DNA of 64,000 bases from Sepioteuthis lessoniana (GCA_963585895.1 OY757921.1:87585807-87649806), one strand, 5' to 3'. Counted from the stretch's first letter, positions 10,420-22,146 are shown. Notes: generated from the letters alone by a model not told the origin. Made by a program: numbers and translations.

Positions 10420-11065
10420 ATAATGACATGATAAGCAAATCCAGTAAATTAGTGCAAAAAGAGGGCAAGAGTAGACACGGTTGAGGAAGGTGATCCACTG
10501 AGAACTTTGCAAGATATTGAAATTGGACCATATAAACAAGTGGTATATTCACAAATGTGTTGAATAATGAGGTACAAAGTTCTCTGAGATTTTAAGATAA
10601 ACAGATCATGAGGTACAAAGTTCTCTGAGATTTTAAGATAAACAGATCACCGAATCCAAGCCAGATGACCAAACTTAGGGATAGTCGACAAAAAGAAAAA
10701 AATGAGAACCTGCTGATTCGAGGACTTTGCCGTTTTGGCGGATCACAGAGTAAGACAAAAAGAATACAAAAAAAAAGATAAGTATATAGACCTTGCCAGA
10801 GAGCTAAAAAAAAATATGGAACATGAAGGTGACGCTGATAAAAATTGTGGTTGATGCACGTGGTAAATCCCTAAAGGATTTGTAAAGTGTCTAGGAGATT
10901 TGGAAATAAGTGGACGAGTAGAGACCATTCAGACTACGGCATTATTAAGATTGGTTAGAATATTTGAGAAGAATCCGGAGACTTTCGGAGACTTACTGTC
11001 ACTCAAACTCCAGTGGAAGACTATCAGCTAAAGCTGGTGAAAAAACTCTCTAGGAGTAATAAGGA
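10420..11065 (+). pseudogene. LINE-R C-terminal copy
   Basis: A knuckle-to-endonuclease region (LIHWELCKILKLDH-like near 10490-10530) is followed by PADHRVR-type and DLARELKKNME-type sequence, VETIQTTALLRLVRIFEKN near 10920-10980, and the 3' UTR 'ccagtggaagactatcagct'. It carries an internal exact tandem duplication of about 42 bp (tgaggtacaaagttctctga..., 10566-10607 and 10608-10649). Confidence 0.65.
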
Positions 11066-11362
11066 TATTGAATATCTTTTAATAGAACCTGAATCTCTCT
11101 TAAAGAAACAGAATCTCTTTTAATACCAGCAGGAACTGAATTTCTTTTAATAGCAGAGGAAACTGATTCTCTCCAAAATGCAGCTTAAAGCAACAACATG
11201 ACAAATATATAAAAGTAAGAATCAATAATATGCAACGGATTAGCAAGGGTTGGTCATGTGGAAAAAGGGATGAAGTGTTTAATCACATTACATGTGAATG
11301 CGTCAAAGTAGCCTAAAAGGTTTACAAGACTAGACACGACTGGACGGATAATGATAATAATA
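11066..11362 (+). pseudogene. LINE-R CCHC knuckle fragment
   Basis: Translation near 11200-11345 gives RISKGWSCGKRDEVFNHITC then ECVKVA and YKTRHDWTD. The C-x2-C (partly lost), H and C pattern is the C-terminal zinc knuckle of R2-group LINEs. A simple 'gaatctcttttaatagcag' repeat precedes it (11085-11180). SINE-3 starts immediately after. Confidence 0.6.
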
Positions 11363-12330
11363 ATAAAAGTAAAGTTGGCGACCGTAGTCAAAGGCGACAA
11401 CAAGATTCCCTTTTCAATAGCTACTACACCTAGGTGTAGGGGAGGGTGCTACTCCTTTCCCTTTACCCTCGATACATACCTTATATTGCTGAGTGTTAAG
11501 CAAGGAGGTACCAAGTACCATTTTTAAAGTCTTTGGTATAACTCGACCTGGGACTGAACCCAGATCTCCCTGTTATATTGTCATCTACTGCATCATAACG
11601 ACACAATAATAAAGACGCAAAGAATAACAGACGAGTGAAGATTCTTTATAAAAATATTTACCTCTCACTTTATTGTAAGGGTTCGAAAAGGGTTATTCAA
11701 GGTTTGCGTGTGAGAGGGAGTTGGAGACCGAACAGAAACTGCAATATTTTAACCCCCACTCTTATGGCCGTCAACGTTGTGTCTTTCTCGTACTCCAGAA
11801 CTTCTCAACCGGAGGCCCAGAGGCACACTCTGCTGGATGATCGCTTTCTTTACTGCATCTTATCAGCATCTTCCCTGGACCCCAATTCAATCGGGGGGCC
11901 CGAGCCCCTTCGGCCTGGTGTGGTTTTCCTTACCACATCTCGTCTATAACTCCGTCCGAACTCCAAGTGGAACTCCTTGTCTTCTGTCTTGACTGAGTTA
12001 TATAATAGTTCAACGCTCACTCAGTCGCCTACTCAATCTTTGAAATCGCATGTTTGATCGTAATCAAGCGGAAATAACTGTCATGCAGTTCACAGGTCAG
12101 TCTCTTCCGGTGCATCAATCTATGAGTGTACCATGGGAATTTTTTTTACCTCGTCCCATTTCGTCAGCCAATTTCCGCCTAGGCGATTTCCTCTCATAAC
12201 TGCCATTAGAATGTGTCACCTCCTTCTGGTGCATCACCTTGGAATGGCATTTTTGGCCGGGTCGAAAGTCAAAATACAACACCCAGACCACTCTACCCAC
12301 TGGACCAATGAGCCGGTCTAAAATGATATT
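11363..12330 (-). repeat. SINE-3 split by a solo LTR
   Basis: Antisense SINE-3 runs from 'agttggcgaccgtagtcaaa' to 'gaacccagatctccc' (11570). Its A-box side resumes at 12282 with cccagaccactctacccact and ggaccaatgagccgg. The LTR between them is the later insertion. Confidence 0.7.
11571..12281 (-). mobile_element. solo LTR (LTR-G), about 710 bp
   Basis: Starts TGTTATATTGTC and ends AAAATACAACA (TG...CA). The flanking duplication is only CCC here. It is homologous to about 45690-46257 (shared tcataacgacacaataa, acctctcactttatt, gtgtgagagggagttgg). Minus is probably sense, since AATAAA is read there opposite 'cactttatt'. No coding capacity. Confidence 0.65.
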
Positions 12331-12344
12331 AATAAGTTGCAATT

Positions 12345-12560
12345 ATACTCAATGAGAAGAAATGGGCAAACCAACGAGTCGACTTCGATATTGGAGATGA
12401 CAGTGATACCAGTCATTATTGGAGTCCTTGGAAAAATCCTCAAGAACCTGAAAAAGTTGCCTGACTAATAGGAAATTCACTGAAAAATTGATTCTACCCA
12501 AACCACAGTATTGTCGAGATGGATAAGGTAGTATACTGCTTGAGAAAGAATTCCCTACTC
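12345..12560 (+). pseudogene. LINE-R-related C-terminal fragment
   Basis: Reads MTVIPVIIGVLGKILKNLKK near 12395-12460, then a QTTVLSR-like run, the equivalent of the 'VIPIVIGALGTVTK...' stretch. It is divergent from the other copies, so it may be a sister family. Confidence 0.55.
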
Positions 12561-12850
12561 CATAGCAGTTGTGCTTTTTAATTGGAAAAACGACAAAGTA
12601 ACAGATGGACAATTTTAGTTCATTGGTTTTACGTCCTGTCAGACCTTGTTTAGTTGATTCATACCAAACTCACATGAACAGTTATGGTCTTCAATTATTT
12701 ATTGTACTGAAAAAAACATATTTACAATTTGTTTAAAAACATAGATCCTTCATATTTATCTGCAGAACAAACGTTTAATAAGCGAACGTATAAATCCAGA
12801 TTGAAATCACCCAAAACATTATCGTAAAGATATATATGACTCATATATGG
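12560..12850. other. no recognised feature
   Basis: AT-rich sequence with no ORF or repeat match seen elsewhere in the window. Confidence 0.5.
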
Positions 12851-12859
12851 GAACATAGA

Positions 12860-12965
12860 AGGTACTATCACTCTGAGTGGACCTGGGAGTTATGAAAATG
12901 AAGGGATGGCTTCACACTCCTCAGAGGTGCCGTCTCACCAGCAGATGCAGTTTAATGTAATAACC
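12860..12965 (-). repeat. CR A-domain fragment
   Basis: Contains gagtggacctgggagttatg, gaagggatggcttcacactc and gcagatgcagtttaatgt, a decayed A domain read antisense. A (TA)n tract follows at 12995-13013. Confidence 0.65.
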
Positions 12966-13142
12966 TTGACAAACTTGGAGACAAGTGTTGTCATATATAT
13001 ATATATATATATATCTTTGAAATACTGACCAAACGCATGTATTATTTTTCAACTGCGTTTTTGGGTTTCTTGCAATTATCTGTTCATGAGCTAAACTCCA
13101 AAGCTGTGTATCGTTGTTGTACTTGTCAATCTTACACCATAA

Positions 13143-14345
13143 AGGAATTGCCCAGTCGGTTGGGGTGGTAGAATACACCGACTGCATCTCTGCAGAGGGG
13201 TAAGGTTCCCCAAACGGGCGTCCTAGATGTGACACAAGACAATCTGATTGTTAGATTTCAGTAATGCTGGAGTTTTGAGGAATGAAAAGTATACCTTTAT
13301 TGCCATCGGTCCCAGGTCCACTCTGACCCAGAGTGGTAGCACCTCACAAGGGTCCTATCTATGGGTTAGATAGAACTAAACCGTGGTTTGAGTTTACTGT
13401 ATTTGGTATTTAAACTGCGTACTGATGTTAAACTGAAGTAAATAGAACAGTTTTGAGCTCTAAACATGCTAAACTGAATAATCTGAAATAAAACTGTTTT
13501 GACATTAACTCAATGTATTACCCAGTCGGCTTGGGCAGTAGAATACATCAACTGCACCTCTGCAGAGGGATAAGGCTCCCCCAATGGGCGTCCTGGATAT
13601 GACACTAACTAATCTGATGATGAGGTTCCAGTGAGACTGGTGCTTTGGGGGATGCGGAGCACACCTTCACTGCCATTGCTCCCAGGTCCACTCTGGCTCA
13701 GAATAGTAGCACCTGATAGGGCCCTATCTATGTGTTAAATAGAACTAAACTGCATACTTATGCTAAACTAAATTGTTTAATTTAGAACTGTTTTGATTTT
13801 TAACTGTGTGTAAACAAAATCTATACTAATACTAAACTGAATTGTTTGAATTAAAACTGTTTAACTAAACTGATTAGCTTGAAATAGAAATGTTTTTGGC
13901 AATTAAACTGTATTCTAATTCCGGCGGCGTGTTCTGTGCATCTAATTTTTAACTAACACCTTTATGAGTAAAAATTGAGATCAATCAATGACTAAACTGA
14001 AATGCGAAAATTTATTTTAAGAAATATTAAACATATAATTTTTTGATTATTCTTGATTTCGCTTTTAAGAGAATTAATATGTCTAATACCTTTTTAATAA
14101 AGGTTATTACAACATTTTATAGAAATATGGTTTTCCGAAAAACTGCTGGTAATTTGTGAGTATAACACAAATTACCATCAGTTTTTCGGAAAACCATATT
14201 TATATTTATATTTACCTTATTTATATTTACCAGTTTAAATATAAATGTATCGTGCATTTTTTTAAATAGAACAGACTATTTGTATAAAAATGAATTTGGC
14301 GTTAAATAACCTACAAAAGTTGATATGCCATAAAACCAGACCAAG
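13143..14345 (+). mobile_element. composite retroposon CR with two A domains
   Basis: Sense order: A domain (ttgcccagtcggttgggg to tctatgggttagatagaac, 13143-13375), short array, second A domain (13511-13740), array of 'aactgaattgtttgaatt' units (13741-13915), unrelated AT-rich sequence with an inverted repeat, and the hairpin tail (ttggcgttaaataacctaca...atatgccataaaacc) ending at about 14345. No clear flanking duplication was found. Confidence 0.7.
14123..14201. repeat. 34-bp inverted repeat with short loop
   Basis: The arm 'aaatatggttttccgaaaaa' plus 'ctgctggtaatttgtg' is mirrored by 'acaaattaccatcag' plus 'tttttcggaaaaccatattt', with a loop of about 10 bp. It could extrude as a hairpin or be a small foldback element within the CR. 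Confidence 0.85.
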
Positions 14346-14528
14346 CATTGCGGAAAGAAGTGCACAAACATCCTTTGATTGTTATAACACCATTTTATTC
14401 ATATCATCATGACACAGAATGTGCTGGTAAATGATACTATTCTAGGGACCAGAAATTCCGTTATCGGGAACTGGCCGTTTTGTCAACGTGCCTCTTGGTG
14501 TGACGAAGCTGTCTTTTACCAATCCTCT

Positions 14529-15072
14529 TGTGATATAATAGCCGAGGGATTTCGGTTCATGCCTTTGAGTTTAGTTAGGCTGAGAACCTTTCGGCTCAAC
14601 ACATGGGTTAGTTGGGTGCAACATTGAGGCAGGTGTTAACGCGGGTGCGCACGGGCGGATGGAGGTGTCACTCAGATGTCACAATACTCCGTGATAAAAC
14701 GGGTGACGGAGTGCCAGTGACGTCACGCACCGGAAGCGCGCAGAGGTTTGTGGAGATTTGAAGAAAGTTTGAGAGTTAAGATTAGACACTGGACGAAGAT
14801 GGTCGACTTTTGGAGCTCGCAGACGCGAGGCGAACTTGCGCCCTATGGGGGCCGCTCTAGATGGGGGCCAAATGAATAAGACAGCATAGAAGATTGTGTC
14901 TCTCCTCTTTATGTCAAAACCTTATCTCAAAGTTAATAAAAAGGTTTCGTACCTGAACAAGAAAGTCGTTACGTGTTTTCGAATTTCGAGATTCCTATGT
15001 TCTTTATATATTCTATAGTAATGAACATTATATGTCTATTTCGCACATAGCGTTAATTGTGAATATGGTACA
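14529..15072 (+). mobile_element. solo LTR (LTR-M), 544 bp
   Basis: Starts TGTGATATAATAGCCGAGGG and ends ATATGGTACA, with exact 4-bp duplications CTCT at 14525-14528 and 15073-15076. AATAAA at 14935-14940 fits a polyadenylation signal in the R region, so plus is the sense strand. It carries a GC-rich middle including gtgacgtcacgcaccggaag. Confidence 0.9.
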
Positions 15073-15249
15073 CTCTGACACAGCATATCGCAACATAGTC
15101 GTATAAGGAACAGAGTATCCCACACTCCACTTTGCACGGCACGATCTTCATCCACTAACTATATCTGTCAATCACGAACGCTCTGACATCTTTCCTAGAT
15201 ATCAGTAGGTGCAACATCTTACTACGTCTGAAATCCTATAAATCAAATT

Positions 15250-15515
15250 TAGATGCAATGGTTATCGTCGGAGAAATGAACTGGTGAACAAAGTCCAAAT
15301 ACTCGACTAGGCTCTTTGTCTTTCACTAAGTGCTAATATCCTTGGGAAACCTATTAATCCAATTATTCTCCCTCCAGCTATGGACAGATAATAGGGAAGA
15401 ATTGGCTCTTTAACCTTGGAATTGCCACCGGTCTAGGATAAGGAAAATTCCTTATTTAAACCTTCAAAATGACTTTGCGTCACATCCTGCTTTTGCGGGG
15501 TTGGGGGCTTGTGTG
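15250..15515 (+). repeat. SINE-1, degraded
   Basis: tRNA-like head 'gatgcaatggttatcgtcgg', B-box remnant 'caaagtccaaatactcg', central domain 'atccttgggaaacctattaa' and 'ttctccctccagctatgg', tail 'gactttgcgtcacatcctgc'. Confidence 0.75.
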
Positions 15516-15519
15516 AATA

Positions 15520-16080
15520 CATATTTAACAAAAATTCATATTTTGAAGGTAACAAGTAGTTCACTTACAATCTTCCTATGCTTCATATATTTTTGATAGA
15601 GTGAGTATTTCATAGAAAACCATTGCAAAACAGTTTGTTTTTAGATTAGGCATTTATGTTTATGCTGCTGGCCATTCTGGTTCTATAAATGATTTTTGAA
15701 GCTACAGACTATTGTAATGGACCCACATATCATCTCAAAAAAACATCTTTTTTTTATATACTTGGCAAATATTGAAATGGTGTCCAAGACTTTCCTCTGA
15801 TAATTCATGTGAAAATCATTTTCTCGCTTTTTTTTAAAAAATCTTTCTCACACTTTCCAAATGTCTAATAAATGTTGAGTGATCTAACTCTAGTTTTTCA
15901 GCCGAGCCGAACATTGATTGAGTGGGGTCACGATACAGTAGAGCTGGCATATAATAATTTCCAAATCCTAGCGGATTTCTCTCCAAGTCAATTTAACCTT
16001 TCATGGACTTTTCAAACCATTCGAAGACATACTGCTTCCAAAATAGATAACACCGGCCAGCAAAATTAACTTCATTAAAA
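15520..16080. other. no recognised repeat; one weak ORF
   Basis: AT-rich. A 65-aa frame at 15872-16069 has a splice-acceptor-like tctagtttttcag at its 5' side (15888-15900), but its sequence is not recognised and there is no convincing donor. Nothing else seen. Confidence 0.3.
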
Positions 16081-16089
16081 GTTATATCA

Positions 16090-16465
16090 CTCTCACCAGT
16101 TAAACTGTCGGCTATGGATGTACATTACCCATACTCTACCCTTCCGATTGATTAAGATCCCCTCCCTCCAACGAGTGTCTAGAGTATGACATAAAACTGA
16201 ATGCGATGGTGAAGTTCAGGTCTTGTAGGTTTGGAGAATATGGAGTAGTTTTTCCTTACCATTACTTCCAGGTTCACGAATACTTGAAACTGTTTATTTG
16301 TGTTCAAACGAAAGGGTTTTGACTACTCATTTAAAAATTAAGTTACCTATAAATTACTCACTTACAAATGACACACATACGTAAAAGCATGAAAAACATG
16401 ATTTGGCATTAAATAACCAAGAGGAGTTGATATGGCATAAAATACCAGCCAACCAACCAATAGGG
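16090..16465 (+). repeat. CR, old degraded copy
   Basis: A-domain remnants (aaactgtcggctatggatgt, gagtgtctagagtatgacat, ttacttccaggttcac), then the hairpin tail at 16400-16460 (ttggcattaaataaccaaga, gttgatatggcataaaatac). Confidence 0.65.
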
Positions 16466-16607
16466 CACCTCTCATCAAACGATGATTTTTCAATGGAAAG
16501 GATAGGAATGATCTATTCGGAAATGTCAACATGACAGCCATTTGGTCTCTCTTAAACGAAATAAAATCTTCCTTAGTATTATAAACATGAATCTAAGCAA
16601 TAAGATA

Positions 16608-17491
16608 CGAGGATCATTAAATAATTTCCAGATTTTTTCGTATGGGCACGTTTTACTGAGAGTACACACATGAAACTCCAGTCTCTTTCCAAGTAATCTC
16701 CTCCGGCTGCAATGCACTTGTTATACCGTTCCTACAACTTCTGGAAGGCCCCATGGAAGTCCTCTTGTGTGAGCGTGTCAATGACCTTCGTTACAACCTC
16801 TTTCATCTCCTCAATATTCTCATAATGACCGCCTACGAGCTTAGGGAATAAGCAAAAGTCACAGGGAGCAAGGTCTCGACTATAGGGAGGCTGAGCAACT
16901 GTCTTAATGCCCATCTTGGTCAAATAGTCTGTGACAAGGATGGAGTTATAGACTGGTGCATTGTCCTGGTGGAAATGTCACTGACCCGATTTGAAGAGTG
17001 CTGGCCTCTTCCGACGGAATCTCTTCCTGAACTCCCTTAAAACCTCAACAGAGTAACCAGACCCCTAACCCTTTGGCCACTCAACTCTGGTGTATTGACT
17101 TCCTTACTCCTCCCACACCTCTCATCATCCCTCTCAGACTCCTTACCTTTCTTGAATCTCTTATGCCACTCAAAAACTGATGCTTGATTCTGAAGTCTGA
17201 AGCTTTCCATACGTTTCTTTGGTATTTTGTCCAAGTTTAAAACAGAATTTTATTGCATATCGTTCTTCTATAATGTGAGATTGCATTTTTGAAATTCACC
17301 AGCTGTGACAATCAGGATTTAGTAGGGTGTATTCCAATTGCTGCTCTAGCTGTTCATTTGAAGCTAAAATCATAAAAATTGGTCAGTCATCTTATAAGAT
17401 GTATAGCAATAACATAGCGAATTTTCAAGAGTCTACGACAATTTTAAATGCCTGTACAAAAAAATTTTGGAAACTTATTGAATGCCCCACG
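16608..17491 (-). pseudogene. mariner (GVQW3-like), near-complete but dead
   Basis: The left terminus cgaggatcattaaataat follows TA (16606-16607). The right terminus near 17470-17491 (ggaaacttattgaatgcccc) is its imperfect inverted copy. Minus-strand frames show N-terminal FRLQNQASVFEWHKRFKKGK and RSKEVNTPELSG (17037-17234), then VAQPPYSRDLAPCDFCLFPK and HYENIEEMKEVVTKVIDTLT (16732-16923). Frameshifts separate them, and QDNAPVYN is only partly readable near 16945-16970. It shares its termini with 6381-7260. At about 880 bp it is shorter than a typical 1.3-kb mariner, so the middle is deleted. Confidence 0.85.
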
Positions 17492-17499
17492 TTCAATGT

Positions 17500-17640
17500 A
17501 ATCTATGAACATCATCCCTAAAACTCCTTCTTTTTTTTTTTTTGCATTTTTTTTCTTCCCCCTTCTCTCTGTGCCTTTCTCAGAGTCAGGAGAAAAAGAA
17601 ATCCAAAAAACAACAGTGACCTCTATATAAAACTATACAA
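17500..17640. repeat. T-rich / pyrimidine tract
   Basis: T-runs and a tttcttcccccttctctctg tract; low complexity. Confidence 0.6.
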
Positions 17641-17760
17641 AACCTGAATAAACATTCTACTAAAAGACCTACATGAGTGAGTTTCTGTCTTATTAGTTTC
17701 CGCAATGACATGGCCTTGTGCCACACATGTTTTCTGATGAAATCAACAAGAATATTTTTA
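17640..17760 (+). repeat. SINE-4, degraded
   Basis: 'gacctacatgagtgagtttc' (B-box side) and 'atggccttgtgccacacatg' match the SINE-4 body at 8270-8330. Confidence 0.55.
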
Positions 17761-18037
17761 TACTCGTCGTCTCTTCGTGTAAAATCATCTGAAGAGACGA
17801 AAATTATAATGATATTCTTCACTGAAATAAATTTATACTGACAATTTAAGCAGGTCTGAGTTTTCTTCTAGTTACATTGTATATTCTATGTATGTGAGTT
17901 TTATTATATAAACCTAGAACTGGAATATATAATAGCCATACATCGAGGAATCCCATAGATTTATATGAAATTCCACAAATATTCTATACACGATTGATCC
18001 ACACCTGTTGCCTTCTGATGGCGAATGAATATTACTG

Positions 18038-18041
18038 ATAT

Positions 18042-18090
<49 letters not shown>
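18038..18090. repeat. (TA)n microsatellite
   Basis: Uninterrupted TA dinucleotides apart from one 'aa'. Similar tracts elsewhere: 19124-19135, 27998-28022, 50171-50202, 55949-55970. Confidence 0.95.
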
Positions 18091-18092
<2 letters not shown>

Positions 18093-18518
18093 GGGCGGAG
18101 ACAGGACTATTGCTACTCGTGCCCGGCACGACCAATAACTCGGTCAATGTTATTCAAAATGGATTAAAAATCATCCATTAATTTCAAGCAAACATACTTA
18201 GTCTGATCCCAATTAAATTACGTATCTATTCAAGTTTCGATAACTAAGTAGTCAAAAGTTCATAAATATATCTGGGAATAATACAACGATGCTGTTTTGA
18301 ACGGATGGTCTTTGTCCGGCCACCGTCAGATTCATTGAACATTCCATAAAATCGGCTATAATGTTGAACGCCCGATCCGTGCCAGGCACTAGACCCTTAT
18401 AATAACAGTAATGTTAGAGAAATACGCTTTTGGCTGTAGCCAATAGCAAGAGCAACCCTACCAATGTGCTCAAAAATCTTAGCACGTGCGACTGTTGATA
18501 GATATATTGGGAAGAGGG

Positions 18519-18523
18519 AGAGG

Positions 18524-18578
<55 letters not shown>
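18519..18578. repeat. (GA)n microsatellite
   Basis: gagaggga then a pure GA run to gaaagagagagga. It produces spurious Ser/Leu ORFs on minus. Confidence 0.95.
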
Positions 18579-19245
18579 GATAGCAGATTAGAGCAGTCGC
18601 CGACGTCATCATCATCGCTATGGTAAATGTTGGTTAAACGGCGTGTTTTAATTCGTTTTTTCACTAACAGATGTCTATTTCTTTAATGAATGTTGCATAT
18701 ATTACATTCTGTAACTAAAATTTGTTTATTTGAATACATTTTCAACAAATAATCTTTATTTTAAGCGAAATTGAAACTACTAGCTGTGTCTGTGTATATT
18801 GTCATCAGTTTCTTTATTCTAATAAACATATTTTTCTCGTCATAGTAATGAACATCTTCTCTTTTCTTCTATACTTTTGAAAGGAAAAAAATTATCTTAT
18901 CTACTGTATTAACAAGACTACAAATTATATAGTATCTTGATTGTTTACAAAAAAAAAAACCATGCAAGGTACGTTTGTCAATCAGTGCTATACAATGGAG
19001 AATCACGCAATAGCAACTATGATGACTTACTTTGGGTCCACGGACCACGGGTTGGGAACTTAAGTTGACAGAGTGTGGGAGGGTGGGCTCGAGTAGCAAA
19101 AATAGGCTAGAGTCGACACTGATATATATATATATAAATTTTCGGGAACCTTCGGTGACAAAAGTGTTTTATTGTTTACATTACTTTTTTGATGTCTTTT
19201 TCTAATATATATATATATATAAACAAATTTTTGGGACAGCAAAAA

Positions 19246-19246
<1 letters not shown>
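18579..19246. other. no recognised feature
   Basis: AT-rich sequence with short TA tracts (19124-19135, 19207-19220). No coding or known repeat match. Confidence 0.5.

Positions 19247-19298
<52 letters not shown>
19247..19298. repeat. (TA)n microsatellite
   Basis: About 25 TA units. 19299-19660 holds nothing recognisable. Confidence 0.95.
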
Positions 19299-19301
<3 letters not shown>

Positions 19302-19664
19302 GTAGTTGTCAGTTGAATTTGGTAAATATATTTTATGAAAAATAACTCACAAGGGGTGAGTCCTAAGTTTCTATATTTATTTTTTCTTATTGATGAACGA
19401 GATGTCGCAATTTTCGTTGTAGGCAGTTTAAAAGCTATCCGAAGGTTATTTTCTTTTTATACAGATTATTAAATATTCTTCAATATATTTCATCTGTGAA
19501 GGAGTACTAAAATTCAACAAGATTTTGAGCAAATAGATGAATTTGGTCTCACAGAAACCATATTAAATAAACAAAAACTTTATAATCTATATAAAGGCAA
19601 ATTATACTTGGAACAGTTTTTACACGACCTACAAACATAGTTAGGACAGAGAGTAATTTACAAA

Positions 19665-19790
19665 GCTCTTTGCTTCGATGTGGCACAAGGACCGAATGAA
19701 TGAGGCACCCAAGGAGACTCGAACTCACTTTTGCTGGTTTGCTCGTCAAGCTTGCTAACCATTACACTACCCGAGGTTCCCAACCACAGT
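19665..19790 (-). repeat. SINE-4
   Basis: Antisense body 'gatgtggcacaaggaccgaa', 'tgaggcacccaaggagactc' with B box gagtctccttgggtg side, and A box at 'gcttgctaaccattacacta'. It matches 8225-8345. Confidence 0.75.
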
Positions 19791-19929
19791 TGGGACATAT
19801 TGTTTACCAATAAAGAAAAGCCGAATAAAATGATAAATGGCAAATCCTTGTTTGTTCATATCAAAGAATTACATTTACCAAATTCCACTAACATTTACCA
19901 AATTCCACCAGCCATTACATAAATTCGTA

Positions 19930-20370
19930 TGACTCTCACCTCACTGATCACCATCAGAAATTCTTTATGGCTCACAGTTGATTTCAATCAACTGAATCCA
20001 GTAGATGGGTCACACTTCGGCCGGTCGTGGTATCAACGCACGGATCTGGTAGGGTGCATCTCCTCTCTGGACATACTTCGAGCCTCAGGGGGCGTCCCCC
20101 TAGGCTTCAACCCTCGTTGGAGAAGTTAGGTTTATCGCCTGGCGCCTGAGGCACCTCTTTTTAGGGGAATGTCGACGGGGCTCGAAGCATTTTAGGAAAT
20201 ACCGGACGCGTCTGGGCTACGGCCCTGAGCCTGGACACACCTTAAAATGCCTTGTGCTACACTCGTCTGGTTAGTGGGACGGAGGACAAATACCGTTGAT
20301 GTAGTTTACAATCAAGTCAGTCAGTTCGATTCTCACAGGAAGGACAATAATTCTGTCTCAGTTACAAAAT
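19930..20370 (+). repeat. GC-rich repeat LTR-N (probable LTR remnant)
   Basis: Shares with the minus strand of 57236-57790, in order: gggtcacacttcggccg, gcctcagggggc-tccccc, tcgcctggcgcctgag, ttaggaaataccggacgcg, cttgtgctacac and gacaaataccg. GC content is much higher than the flanks. The other copy is about 555 bp and splits a GAAA tract, so an LTR is the best reading; exact ends here are unclear. Confidence 0.6.
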
Positions 20371-20845
20371 ACAAAAAGCTTTGTAAATAGCTATTTCAAC
20401 GTGTCGTTTAGCTATCAAGTCTGTCAGATGAATTCTCTCTTTCTAGAAATAACATATTTGGAATTTCTGAACTGGTGCCTCTAAAAACATTTTTACACAC
20501 TAATTCCGATTGCTTAGCTTTCTGACGAATTTTTCTGCACACGCAATTGGCAAATTTAGAAATAAACATAGACTTGCTAAGGATTTTGGATAGCTTTCTT
20601 TGTTTAATGGTATATCAACCTTTATGGGTTATTTAATACCAAAACCTTCTTAGTAGAATATCATAAGTGCTATTATTTAAGCTATATTGGAATGACAATG
20701 CTGCTAATACATCTCGAGAAAATTCGTTTGAAAACGAACGTCATAATGCTACTGTAGTTTGAACTCACTCACTAACTACGATTTCGTAGTCTAACTCGTT
20801 CGTCACTACCCCATAGTTACGGACGACATGGACACTATTTTCAAT
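20370..20845. other. mostly unassigned; CR tail remnant
   Basis: Nothing recognised except a CR/SINE-2 hairpin-tail remnant at 20595-20660 (ggtatatcaacctttatggg, ttatttaataccaaaacc). Confidence 0.5.
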
Positions 20846-20846
20846 A

Positions 20847-20847
20847 C

Positions 20848-20881
<34 letters not shown>

Positions 20882-21640
20882 GTCGCGCCGCTTGTACAGA
20901 TATCTTTGACCCTCTCTCACCACTTCTCCCTATCGTTCATCGCCTCCGGAATGTCTTCAGAGCTACATCCCGTATTCTCACATAGCTGCTGTATGTATGT
21001 TCGAGTCGGTCGTCCTGATTTTGCTCGGCCATATGTGAGGGTCTATAGGAGTACATCACTTATTAGCTCGTCTCTGCTTCTCCAGCAGTGTCCTGCGTGT
21101 CTGGTTTGTCTAACTTGGATAGTTTTAGTGATGGGAGGTAGGTGGCCGTATAGTTGGTGCTTTGTAGGGTGTTGTCGCCAGGATTTGTTCAGTATTGCTC
21201 GCAACATTCTTGTGTAATTGCAATCTAGCTTCTTCTCGAGCCGTTTTGTTAGCGTCCAAGTGGTGCATCCATACAGCAGTATCGACACGACCGCAGCCTG
21301 GAAGAAACTGCGTTTCCTTTTATCGGTCAGGTCTGATTTCCATATGATCGATAGCCTATCGATAGTTGTCCATGCCTTCGTTAGCCGCGTGTCGATGTCC
21401 TTTTCGGTTGATGAGACACTGCTTCCTAGGTAGGTGAATTTGTCTACCAGTTTCAGAGAGGTTCCCTCTCGTGTGGAGATGTCGCCTGCTTGATTAAAGC
21501 ACATATACTCAGTTTTGTGTGCATTGACATGGAAGCCAATGTCTGTGGCGGCTCGTTCCAGACTATGCTGTCGTGTTTCGGCTTGGTTGGGCGTATTTGC
21601 CAGTATCGCTATGTCATCGGCTTGCCGTTAACGTCGATTT
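20847..21640 (-). pseudogene. RTE-A, 5'-truncated, partly open
   Basis: (TCATCA)n at 20850-20880 is the reversed tail. The minus strand encodes the end of RTE-A from the palm (cgatgacatagcgatactgg, about 21600, before YADD) through MCFNQAGDISTREGTSLKLV, FTYLGSSVSSTEKDIDTRLT, KAWTTIDRLSIIWKSDLTDK, RMLRAILNKSWRQHPTKHQL and RQTRHAGHCWRSRDELISDV. A 153-aa frame is open (21043-21504) and the final part is frameshifted. Flanks 'attttcaatacaaat' and 'attttgaaaataaa' may be an imperfect duplication. Confidence 0.85.
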
Positions 21641-22146
21641 TGAAAATAAAAAGATAGAGAGGGTTAAATCTCGTGTATTCATGAAGATAACTTCAGAAAT
21701 CGTTTCGAAATTTTAATTATATATAGAACCTTGCAAATCTGATTTTTTTTTAATCTGACAAATTGGCCGATAAGTATTTCTGACTGGTAATTTGCTAAAA
21801 GTAGTCATGCTAATATAATTTTTAAAAACCCACTTCAGACGTCCCAAATATATATGCTCCCCCCGAGGGGAGGGGGATTGAGCATTATCGCGAAGATTTA
21901 CCGGTTATCACTGACGCATAATGCAAAGCACTTCTAATGAATTGATTCTTTAGGTACCAGTTGAGCTTATATTTAAACCAAAAATAAATATACATAAAAT
22001 TTCCTTTGCTTTCGTTGAGATCGACGATATCTCGGCGATAAGATATCCGACTTGTATTGTGAGCTGTGTTTCGATCCAAGCTTAAAGCATCTCACATATC
22101 TAGCCACACTGATGAGTTGTGATGCAGATGTAAACAATCAGTCAGT
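21640..22146. other. no recognised feature
   Basis: AT-rich with a short GC block (gctccccccgaggggagggg, about 21856). No coding signal. Confidence 0.5.

Noticed and set aside
15872..16069. 65-aa frame after an acceptor-like site
   Set aside because: No donor, no recognised domain; too weak to call an exon.
17586..17822. 78-aa frame with protein-like look
   Set aside because: Overlaps an antisense SINE-4; no splice sites or domain.
18397..18664. Ser/Leu-rich frames
   Set aside because: Translations of (GA)n.
20828..21217. 129-aa frame starting with a His run
   Set aside because: The His run is the (CAT)n tail of an antisense RTE-A; the rest is the shadow of its coding strand.
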